From: Ridgeia piscesae
Lineage: Eukaryota > Annelida > Polychaeta > Sabellida > Siboglinidae
Reading direction: 5' to 3'
DNA: 64,000 bases
Assembly (NCBI GenBank): GCA_025642075.2
Contig: JAODUO010000054.1
Location: 608,501 to 672,500, forward strand
Shown here: positions 54,899 to 64,000 of the stretch, in pieces
How positions within the stretch are numbered: position 1 is the stretch's first letter
How the letters are laid out: the number at the start of each line of letters is the position of its first letter
Made by a program: the position numbers and the translations under genes
The notes under the pieces: generated by a model
Databases searched by the model: none
Seen by the model: only the letters and a program-made list of their open reading frames with translations
What the model was told of the DNA's origin: nothing

Positions 54899-55362
54899 CG
54901 AGTGTGTATGTGTAAATATATCTATGTATGTGTGCATGCGCGTATTTGTGTGTGCTTGTGTATGTATATTACTGTGTATAATATGTGCACAGGTCGGCTC
55001 TCGTGTACAGAGGCCACAGGGCATTCCAGTCGTGCGTACGTGCGTGCATTCGTGCGTGTGTGTGTGGGTGTATTTGTGTGCGGGTGTGAGTATGTGTGCT
55101 TGTGTATGTATATTACTGTATATAATATGTCCACAGGTCGGTTCTCGTGTACAGAGGCCACGGTGCGTTCCAGTAGCGTCAACAACTGACTGGTGTCGCG
55201 AACAGATGGCTCGGACCGTTCCCGTTTCCGTTCCGCCCACAACTAATGAGCGCCGCCCCGTTGGGTAGAGGTCATAAATCGTCCGAGACCGACCGGTGGT
55301 GACGTGGTGTCAACAAACGCCCCCACGGTGAGATCTTGGTCGGAGGAATGTGTGAATCTAGA
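54153..55362. repeat. 1.21-kb direct duplication, copy 2
   Basis: Appears identical to copy 1 except for about 32 missing bases, all between about 54455 and 54650. The flanks of that patch match copy 1 wherever I compared them. Confidence 0.92.
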
Positions 55363-56690
55363 AGTAGAAGACGACGCCGGTTATTCGTATTCGCCTGCTA
55401 GCCCCACTGAGAGCTACAGTGCTCAGTTTAAAATTAGCTTCTATTCAATTCAATATGATTCATTCAAACTATATTCAACATACATTACAATTGAAGACTA
55501 TGTGAACATGCTGTACACGTAATGTTGTTTGAGGGGAATACACAAACAAAGAAGTTAAAAACTTGTAGTACAAAACGTTAAAAACGTGTAGTAGTATGTA
55601 TTGCCAAATAAGCTTGAAACGCGTTGCAATGTTCCTAATTTATATACACGGATCATCGAAGTCGACCAATGAAACTACTCGACGCATCACTTACAATTTT
55701 ACGTGCAGAATTGTTTAGTGTGTGCGGCAATGCAATTATTTTATATTAGATATATAAATTACACGTTTAAGTGTAGAATAATTTAGTGTGTGTTTAATAT
55801 ATATAGCGTGTGTGTGCGTGTGTGCGCGCATGCAAGTTGTTTTCTATTAAATATATAAATTACAATTTTAAGTGTAGAATAGTTTATTGTGTGTTATGTA
55901 TATTATATATATATTACAATTTTAAGAGTAGAATTGTTTAGTGTGTGCGCGCATGCAAATATTTTATATTATATATGTAGTTATCTGGTGTGCGGCAATA
56001 TATAAACGAATGCTGTTGCAAACATACAACAGCATTCGTTTTTTGTGTTAATCGGTTCTTGAAAATGAAAAGCTTGGGGCAAGAATATACAACTTACTGT
56101 GGAATGGCTCACATATAATCGGTCTATAGAAGTGAATTGTTCCTGGTTTTATGTCACATTTGAACTCTGATTTGACCTTGATTTTAACCGAGTATCCCAA
56201 AAATGACTTCAGAAATGGACTCCCCATCTTGGAAAACCTTTATAAAAAGTTATTACACGACCCTCTATGTCATCGAGATCAAAATTCGAACATTGGCCGA
56301 AATTCAAGATGGCCGAGACCGCCATCTTGAATTATGAGAAATGCTCAAGGTTGCACAAGTTGCAACCAAGCTAATTTTGCTCTCCTAACTATATAAAATA
56401 CATTTCCGTAAAAACGTTTACAGTCATTAACATTGCGTGGAAGTATATGAGCGGCAACTTGACTATTTTAACTCATTGTTTATTTTATTTTGCGTTGTTT
56501 GATTCCATGTTTTGTGATACGTCAACAGAAACATTCAACAGCAGAAACTTACTATGTCGTCTGTGACAGTTCAGCATTCCTGTAACACATGTGTGTATGT
56601 AACACGATAAGTGTATACACATTGTCCATGACCAAAATGTCCTATGGAAAGTGTAACAGTTACTAATTACTAGACGTCCTAATGTTTACT
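55363..56690. other. AT-rich sequence with short degenerate repeats
   Basis: A frame at 55304-55522 (reading EVEDDAGYSYSPASPTESYS) is not recognised. Between about 55700 and 55985 a block with AAGTGTAGAATAGTTTAGTG and CGCGCATGCAA recurs three or four times. A perfect hairpin lies at 56004-56041. Near 56290-56330, CAAGATGGCCGAGACCGCCA forms part of a palindrome. Confidence 0.65.
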
Positions 56691-56694
56691 GTGT

Positions 56695-58262
56695 CGCACA
56701 TTAGCTACGAGCACACAGTCCACCACAGTAGCAAAGAGCAGTGCACTGAAGTCCTGCCTTGAGGCACTTTCATAGTCCCATGCATCACTTCTTGCAACCA
56801 CAGCGCAGTAGTTCTCGACAAGCTTGTGTCGCTTCAGGAAGAGTTGTCCAATATATTTTCCAACCGCCATTTTCATTCTTGTTCCACCCCCATTCACTTG
56901 GAGATGGAAGCTCCGGAGTCGCGATCATCGTCTGTGCCCAACAGTGGCCGGCTTGGTAAGCAGCCCGCTGTGTGCTGGAGAAATACTGCTTGTGTCGGAG
57001 GAAGACCGTCAATAGCTCTACCTTTCTGTGTGAACAGCTGCTTCCTCGCTCCATTGACACATTTCTGGCTGCTAGTACGGTCGTACAGCAGGACTACAAA
57101 TCGTTCCAGTGGACCAGCCAATTTTCTACGGTCTCCGGGGTAGCAGCCAAGGCACAGAAAGCTGGTGTGACTTCGTCATAGGCTTTCCACATATCCCATG
57201 CAGTGCGTTTGCCCCTGCCTCCAAAACATGATACCGTGACCAGTGAAGGCATGAAACATTGGCAAAGCAACACAACGATCAGGACCCAATGCGTCGGCCA
57301 TCTCGTGGGCCGGTAAATATCGAAAGTGCTTTCCAGCACCAAAGGCAATCCACGTCTCGGGACTGATTGCGATGTGATGTACGGCACGAACACTTGGGTC
57401 GCGTAATCGAAAAATGTCTTTGCAAAACCCGGTCAAAGGGTGTTAACGATTGCAGCCCCATCAAGCAGGATGACTTGTACGACAGGAGTGGGGGAAAGGT
57501 CTTGTGTAGGAACGAGATCTTCCAAGCAGCCGACCAGATCAGACTTTGTTCCTGTCCGCAGTTTCCCCATTTGTGATAAAGCAGGTGAATACGCTTGATT
57601 TTCATGTTGAAAGAACTGATCGAGATCACCACTCCGTATTTGCGACGCTATGTACAACCTGGTCATTCTTGAGTGATGACTGCTGTAGTTGTGCTCTTGA
57701 TTTCTCTCGCACTGGTGGCCGGCTGAACAGTAATAGGTTATTTCTCTTGATTGGATCTGTAATGGGCTTTGTTTGGTTGACAAGGCGCTCGTTGACGTAG
57801 GTGTCATGCTGCTCTTGTCCGAGAGATTTGATCTGACGCAACGTGTCAATCACAGCTGGATCTGCAAGGTCTCTGCTATCCAGTACAAGCAAATCCTTGC
57901 TGTTCTCAGCGAATGGATTTCCCATTTCTTCTATTACATCAGTTAATGACGTGATATCTCGTCCGAATGTCATCTGTGCATGTTTCGTCTGCTCGTGATG
58001 CCGGAAATCTGTTTTCTTTCTCTTCATGGTTGAAACCTCAAATTCTCCAATCAGACGTGCCATTTCAGGGCCAGACACCATCCAAAGCCGCAGTGCTGCA
58101 AGGTTCTCAGTCAGACCACAGCCCCACCATCACCCTTCACAGAGGCATTATTCTGTTCATGAGCCTGGTCAATCGCAATACCAGAGAACACTTTGTCAAG
58201 CCTACACTGTTGTCGCTCATGTTCCTGCGCGGAGAACGGAACGGTGACTTCCTCCTCCAGCA
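56695..58262 (-). pseudogene. Degraded copy of a large multi-copy animal gene family with C-terminal Cys-rich motif
   Basis: Read on the minus strand from 58262 downward: FSGIAIDQAHEQNNASVKGD, a frameshift near 58100, MVSGPEMARLIGEFE, EEMGNPFAENSKDLLVLDSR, RLYIASQIRSGDLDQFF, FVPYITSQ, then an apparent deletion to WIAFGAGKHFRYLPAHEMAD, a frameshift, GRGKRTAWDMWK, RFVVLLYDRTSS, WTTLPEATQACRELLRCGCK, and a Cys-rich end with stops (LQCTALCYCGGLC). I recall this as a large uncharacterised family expanded in cnidarian and mollusc genomes; its end resembles a CXC-type zinc-binding motif. Several frameshifts, stops and a deletion make it a pseudogene. Function unknown. Confidence 0.72.
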
Positions 58263-58269
58263 GCACTGT

Positions 58270-59085
58270 CCAAGGCAATGCTGCCATACTTCTTCGCAGC
58301 AGGTCACCACAATTATGCTCGCTACCTGAGCTGGTATGTGCGACAGATGGAGCACCTTCTCCAGCGTGCCAAGGAGGACCTACTGGCAGGTGCGCACGTC
58401 TGTCTGCACTCGGATGGTGGGACCGCACTGCCAGATCAGTTCGGAGAGCAGACATATATCAAGCGAGGGAAGGGTTCCGGGGGTATGAAGGGCATTTCAA
58501 GCAAGTGGCTGTGTGGGTGAATAGTTTTAGTGCGCCCACCTTGTCATCGCCATGGAACATATGTACAATGAAGCTGGGGATGAGCAGAAGCCACACGGTG
58601 AAGTAGATAGGGAGGAGAAGAATTAGCACAAGGAGGAAGGAGATGAAAGAAGGAGACTGGACGAGGCCGATCGGAAGAAGATCGCGGTGGAGCTGGAGAA
58701 GTACAGTCACCCCTTCAATGATCAGCAACCAGGTGTCTATAACATCTGCAATGGCCAAGTGGCGCCAGACATAGTGAATGTTCAGAACGCATCTGGCCAT
58801 CGGGAGTGAGCAGAGCAGGCAGTTCTCCGCTTCGCTAAGCAGTGAATTCCACAAGACAATAAAGAAGGAGTTGCTCAATGAGGCAGTCACTGTCAAGGGG
58901 AAGGCCATCTACGACATCGATACGCTCTTCAGTCGGCTGTTAGTCGTGGGGCGGCAGCGCAGCATTGATATAGCCGATGTCTTCCAGTTTTAACTGAGTC
59001 CAGTCCCTCCGGGCCTGATCGATGAGTACGGCTGCTTGAGGAAGGGTGACAAGGCCGTGCTCGTCAATATATAAATAAAACTGTG
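58270..59085 (+). pseudogene. Degraded copy of a related multi-copy family, head to head with the previous one
   Basis: On the plus strand from 58278: MLPYFFAAGHHNYARYLSWY, VRQMEHL, AGAHVCLHSDGGTALPDQFG, EQTYIKRGKGSGGMKGIS, a frameshift, QVAVWVNSFS, later in other frames YNICNGQVAPD, EFHKTIKKE, VKGKAIYDIDTLFSRLLVVG and DIADVFQF, then SPSGPDR and a decayed end. It recalls an uncharacterised multi-copy animal family similar in layout to the minus-strand one but a different subfamily. Several frameshifts and stops; not functional. Confidence 0.68.
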
Positions 59086-59880
59086 AGGCGTTACGGAGTT
59101 AACGTAAACTTTTCTAAACATCTTATGATACTCCTCTCGTGAATATAAGCTAGCTAGTAAATAGCGTTTGTTGATAGCCATTATAGAAAATAACCGCAAT
59201 TTTTAGTCGCCATCTTGAAAAAGACCGATACGAATGTCCGATAGGATCAAAAGTTGTATATTTAAAATAGCAGCACGAAATTGTTTAACTATAAAGACAA
59301 TGTTTTCTCTCTAGGTGGTTTAGTTCTCAAGATGTGAAGAAGTTTGGTTTTGAAAGGCGCCATCTTTAAAAATGGCGGATATTAATATTGGAGAAGGTTA
59401 TATGTAACATATTTGAAATCGTTGCTTTGAAAAACTTACATTTTGACACAAATGTAGCGGTTTTGACTGAAGCATTGTAAATGTGTGTAAAAAATTCGTT
59501 TTAGCGGACGTCATTTTTATAAAATGGCGGATACGAAGGTCGACAAAGGTTAAATACAAAATATTTTTAATACAATGGAATCGGCTGTCTAGTTACCTAC
59601 ATTTCGACCATAACATTAGCTTTCTAGGTCGCGTAGGTCATGAGATATACGGTTATTAGTCTTGGCGGCCGCCATCTTTAAAAATGGCGGATGTTAATGT
59701 CGGAGAAGGTCAAAAGAAATACATATGAAATGGCTGTCCCCGAATCATCTAGGTTTCAATACCAAAAAGACTGATTTACTTGATGCAGTTACTAAGATAT
59801 GAGAAAATAGGTTTACGGCAGCCATCTTAGAAAATGGCCGCCAATGCCTTTCCGGGCGAAATTGGAGATGGCCCTATATC
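59086..59880. repeat. Degenerate repeat of about 150 bp with ATGGCGG palindromes
   Basis: GCCATCTTTAAAAATGGCGG or variants occur near 59205, 59362, 59507, 59667 and 59820, spaced 145-160 bp, each followed by GAT-AA-GT-GG-GAAGGT-like sequence. The palindrome core CCGCCATnTTTAAAAATGGCGG is YY1-like on both strands. Confidence 0.7.
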
Positions 59881-60049
59881 CAAATATTTTTGTATTTATG
59901 TGTTCTACGTTTGTGCCAAATTTCACACTTGTATCATAAAACGCACAATACATTCACATATCGGCTGGACTAAAGTGACAAGGCAACGAAAATATCATTC
60001 TCTATGTGCCTCGGGTAATGACATATTATGGTTTCAGTTTTCGACATGT

Positions 60050-60400
60050 TTTTCTTCTTTTCTTCCTTTTTTCTCGCTACGTTCTCTACAAGTATCTAAT
60101 TCCTTCTATCTTTTGCTCTTGTTCTTAATTGTTCTCTTAATTTTCCAGATCCCTCCTAATGCCATCATCCCATCGCAAGTTCGGTCTTCTCGCCTCCCTT
60201 TTCCCTTCACTTTCTGGACGTCTGTTCTCATTGCAAGTTTTTCATCTCCCATTGTTTCCACATTACCTGCCCATGTCAACCTATTCCTCGCCAATTTCTT
60301 TTTAAAGCTTCTATTATCAGCTCTTTTAATTCCAATGGTTCTTTTTACCCAGTTGTTTTCGCCGCTTCTTTCCTTTAAGTTAACGTAACATGCGTCTATC
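60050..60400 (-). mobile_element. LINE fragment, reverse-transcriptase C-terminus (minus strand)
   Basis: The minus strand reads NNWVKRTIGIKRADNRS then RNRLTWAGNVETMGDEKLAM and a decayed Arg/Lys-rich part. This matches the common end of RTE/I-like non-LTR ORFs (VRNRLRWAGHVERM followed by GRRxRGRPxxRW). The plus-strand ORF over it (59834-60388) is its shadow. Confidence 0.7.
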
Positions 60401-60922
60401 TCCCACCACCCCTTTGAGTGTCCTCCAAGCGTTTGCTCGGGTTGTAATCCTCATTGTAACCAAAGCCATGCATCAAGTCGAACTAGCACTGGGTAACTGG
60501 AACTTCCAATGTGAATTTATAAATTTCAATAAACAACTACGTTAGATATGATATTGTGAAGTTACTGGTTGAACGCCAATGCCCCACTATTCATGTGAAT
60601 GATTGGTTATTGTTTTATCAGAGTAATAATAATAATAAAACTTTATTTTAACACCATCAAATCCGGGACATCTGTCCCGTTCACGGGTGTATACATACAT
60701 GTAAATAACTAGACGTTGTGATAATAAATCTGCGTATACTGATTAAATAATGATGATAGTAATAAAATATAAAGTAGTGATACGCTGTGATAAAATTTGT
60801 GTAGGATATGCTGTGTATGAATGAAGTCATATATGTATTTACACATTAAATTATATTCTTACAAATGTTTACTAGATACATGAAATTAGAAACAAAGCAC
60901 TAATACTAGCGTAATTGACTAC
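60401..60922. other. AT-rich sequence, possible element tail
   Basis: ATAATAATAATAAAACTTTA near 60627-60650 looks like the 3' tail of a LINE or SINE. Nothing else recognised. Confidence 0.4.
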
Positions 60923-60942
60923 ATGTATATTATATATATATA

Positions 60943-61005
<63 letters not shown>
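60923..61005. repeat. (TA)n microsatellite
   Basis: Nearly pure AT run. Confidence 0.95.
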
Positions 61006-61010
<5 letters not shown>

Positions 61011-61748
61011 ATACTTTATTAAACACATACATAGTTTACTTGGATGTCGGATGGCTCCCTCCAATGGAAAATCCTGGCTACTGTATCTTACTGCGTTGCT
61101 TTACGTCAATCATTCAAAATTAATCCAAGTATATTTATGCTATACACATGAAATATTGCATCTTAATTATTTTCAGACGTCTCACCCACAATCCCATATG
61201 CCTACCAGTACCATGCCGTCTTACTGCATCTATAGACTATGACGTGGCCCTACTTACTAGTTTAGTGCACTCAGTCTAAGACGCAACAAATTGCAAAACG
61301 TACTTGGAATGATGATGAGTGATTGAAAGAACGTAGTGAAGTATGAAATGTAGCCAACATTGGGGTGGTTCAAGATTCTACACTAGTCCGAATTCTTGCC
61401 AGAAACGGCACAGAATTCAATTTGTTGTTCTTATTCACAGTCACAGTCCACTATACATTTTTACATGGCGCACAGCCGTCAACACGGTTCGATCGGTCGT
61501 ATTTTGCTAAAACGTTCAGCATATTGAAAACAGAAGTTTGGGTGTAGATCTATTTAACTGCTGACCTTCATATACTATATGCGACGACAGAATTTCGGAT
61601 AAAGTGTTGTCACTCTGTGCGATCTTGTAGTAAACTGAACTCGGTCAACAAAGACGCTCCCGCTGTTTCCGGGTGTGACACGGAAATAGTTTCCTCGATA
61701 ATACGGCGGCGTTTTGTATAACATTTTACTTTAATTGTTCGACGCATG
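61006..61748. other. Intergenic, nothing recognised
   Basis: No coding signature. A TTTCGGATAAAGTG-type AT-rich stretch leads up to the transposon. Confidence 0.65.
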
Positions 61749-61839
61749 CTGCTGACCAGGGGCGTCGATCCGGTTTTAAAAGTGGGGGGGGGACGGGGGA
61801 ACCAATTTATATATCCATATATGTATGTATGTATGTATA

Positions 61840-61881
61840 TAATATATAATTTTAATATATATATATATATATATATATTTT

Positions 61882-61945
<64 letters not shown>
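61840..61945. repeat. (TA)n microsatellite
   Basis: AT runs within the hAT-like element. Confidence 0.93.
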
Positions 61946-61946
<1 letters not shown>

Positions 61947-62912
61947 TGCTAATTCTAAAATAAACAAAGGCCTTTAAGTTATGCTATTTAAAATAGTTAT
62001 GTTGCTACATATATTTGAAGAGGGGACATGGCTCACCCCTCACAACACGGACTTATGTGCATATAAGTCCGTGGTACTAAGTCCATGGAATTAATCTTTC
62101 CAATAAAGTTTTACTAGTGCGTTCTATTTATATCTATGGTCCGTGGTGACAAGATACAAATGTTACATGTGTGCCTGTGTAGGACTTCCCAATCCCACCA
62201 TTTGGCAAAGAAATTTGTCATCACTCAAATGGGATCAAATTACACAAAGTGCAGGAATCCGCGGGTTCCGCCGTACGCGATATAAGTATCCACCAGGGCG
62301 ACCAGGCTGCAATCCAAGGGGTGACAGGACAAACCAAAATTAATAATCTATAATGTGCTTGATGGCTAGTGCCTATTAAATCAACACAAAGGTGCAAATT
62401 GACAGAGCCCGGCATGATGAATATTTACTGAACTAAGATCTAGTTGCGGCCAACCAAGTAATTTATCTAATAATTTTCCACTGGGTAGTCGGAAGTTTAT
62501 ATCTGAACTCATATATTAATTTTACTACTAGACCGATGTAGGGTTTTTAAGAGAGGGGAGTGATCAGCCTCGCTATATGCCTGTAAATTTGTTTTTATGA
62601 ACTGAAAAAGTGGGGGAGGGACGTTTCCTATGCTGTCCCCTCAGGCTGAAAAGTGGGGGACGTGGTCCCCTCGTCCCCCACCGATCGACGCCCATGCTGT
62701 GAAGAACTTCCCAATCCTATATTTTGGCAAAGAAATTTGTCATCACTCAAATGGGAATACGTTACACAAAGTGCAGGAATCCGCCGCTTCGGTCGTAGGC
62801 AAGGGGTGAATGTGAAACAAAAATTTCTTAATTTATAATGTGCTTGATGGCTAGAACCTACTAATAATATCAACACAGGATGCAAACTGGTAGAACACGG
62901 CAGCGGCTCAGC

Positions 62913-63370
62913 CCGGTGTCGCGCTTACATTTTTCCGGTCGTTATAAACTTTCCGATTGACGTTTATGCGCATGCGCGATCAATATAAAATCATCAATGT
63001 GCAGCGAAACGACAAAGCATTTTTGATATGAATACCACGGGCTGTTCATCAACTCTCCTGTGATGATTACTGTGAAGAGTTGCTTAAAGTGTCGTTCAAT
63101 ACAATGACATCTTACGTTTGTTTAAATCACCGTCACGTATTATGGCGCACTATAGTCACGTTTGCTATCAAAACATGCTTCAAAACTTGTTTGCCTCGTG
63201 TTAATTTGCTACAAATAACTTTATATATATCCTAACGAACAACCCGTAATATTTATACCATAAATGCATTGTCCTTTCGCTGCACATTAATGATTTTACA
63301 TGTATCGCGCATGCGCAGAAACGTCAATCGGAACGTTTATAACGCCTGAAAAATGTAAGTGCTACACCTG
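62913..63370. mobile_element. Nested inverted-repeat element (MITE-like) of about 458 bp
   Basis: The left end CCGGTGTCGCGCTTACATTT and the right end, whose complement is CAGGTGTAGCACTTACATTT, begin inverted arms of about 100 bp that include GCGCATGCGCG and GTGCAGCGAAA. It interrupts the second of the three tandem copies inside the hAT-like element. No clear target duplication is left. Confidence 0.8.
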
Positions 63371-64000
63371 CATGATGATTATTTACTGAAGTAAGATCAA
63401 GTTGCGCGCTGTGGCCAGTCGATTTTCTAATGGGTGGTCGGAACTTCATATCGCGAGTTTATTGTCTAGCAACTAGTCCTATATAGCAGCTTTTAAGAGA
63501 GAGGAGTGGTGAGTCAGGCTACATGCCCGCAATTTTTCTGAACTGAAAAGTGGGGGGGACAATTCCTATGCTGTCCCCCCACGCTGAAAAGTGGGGGGAA
63601 CGCGTCCCCCCGTCCCCCACCGATCGACGCCCGTGCTAGAGCCTATAAATAATATCAACACAATGTTTCAAACTGATAGAGCCCGGCAACGGCGCAGTCC
63701 GGCATGATGGTTATTTACTAAAGTAAGATCAAGTTGCGCTGTGTGGCCAGCCAAGCAATTTATCTAGTCGATTTTCTAATGGGTGCGTGGTCGGAACTTC
63801 GCGAGTTTATAGTCTAGCTAGTCCTGTGTAGCGGCTTTTAAGAGAGAGGAGTGGTGAGTCAGGTTATATGCCTCGCAATTTTTCTGAGCTAAAAAGTGGG
63901 GGGGACACTTTCTATGCTGTCCCCCACGCTGAAAAGTGGGGGGACGCGTCCCCCCATCCCCCACCGATCGACGCCCGTGCTGCTGACAAAGGGTTGGTGG

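Larger units (their letters stand above)
61757..63979. mobile_element. hAT-like non-autonomous DNA transposon with 8-bp target site duplications
   Basis: The left end CAGGGGCGTCGATC is matched by the inverted right end GATCGACGCCCGTG. Identical 8-bp direct repeats CTGCTGAC flank it (61749-61756 and 63980-63987). Both the CAGGGGCG-type end and the 8-bp duplication are hAT hallmarks. No transposase frame is present. Inside are three tandem copies of the 3' part (ending near 62697, 63637 and 63979), an AT microsatellite (61845-61945) and a nested inverted-repeat element. Confidence 0.82.

Noticed and set aside
53494..55242. His- or Arg-rich ORFs over the CGCA and TGTG microsatellites
   Set aside because: Simple-sequence translation artefacts, duplicated with the 1.2-kb unit.
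59834..60388. 184-codon plus-strand ORF with hydrophobic stretches
   Set aside because: It lies antisense to a recognisable LINE reverse-transcriptase C-terminus; hydrophobicity comes from the complement of Lys/Arg codons.

Overview
The window is animal genomic DNA: AT-rich, with consensus GT-AG introns and dense tandem repeats and transposon debris. A mollusc or another lophotrochozoan is my best guess. It rests on the style of the RTE-type retrotransposon, the tRNA-derived SINE, the hAT-like elements and the minisatellite-filled introns; no marker gene proves it.

Layout. (1) 109-27036, + strand: the last 18 exons of a Piezo mechanosensitive channel gene. I joined them by hand; every splice phase agrees and together they give an unbroken frame of about 903 codons ending in TAG at 27034-27036. 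The 5' part of the gene lies outside the window. (2) 27037-31820: 3' UTR and intergenic sequence with a 30-bp minisatellite. (3) 31821-33458, + strand: the last three exons of prefoldin subunit 3 (VBP1/PFDN3); its first exons are not visible. (4) About 34749-52600: an array of a composite repeat unit of about 2.45 kb, with a tRNA-like segment, a CpG-rich promoter-like block and a retroelement-like N-terminus ending in a PGP motif, interrupted by a broken RTE-type retrotransposon. (5) 52600-55370: a direct duplication of about 1.2 kb. (6) 56690-59080: two head-to-head degraded copies of large uncharacterised multi-copy animal gene families. (7) 59080-61750: degenerate repeats with ATGGCGG palindromes, a LINE fragment and TA microsatellites. 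(8) 61757-63979: an hAT-like non-autonomous transposon with 8-bp target site duplications and a second inverted-repeat element nested in it.

The most striking signal is inside the Piezo gene. Several large minisatellites do not merely lie in introns: they straddle or abut splice junctions, so their repeat units contain the exon edge plus the donor or acceptor. The donors of exons 4, 8 and 11 and the acceptors of exons 6, 17 and 18 are affected, and exon 4's acceptor is abutted. This places from a few to about 100 extra splice-site-like sequences beside single real sites. In the cases I checked, using an internal copy would shift the frame or meet a stop codon, so the channel frame depends on the exon-proximal site.

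Piezo and prefoldin 3 are unrelated neighbours on the same strand. Nothing else in the window looks like an intact protein-coding gene; the long ORFs seen in repeat arrays are artefacts of repeat units without stops.
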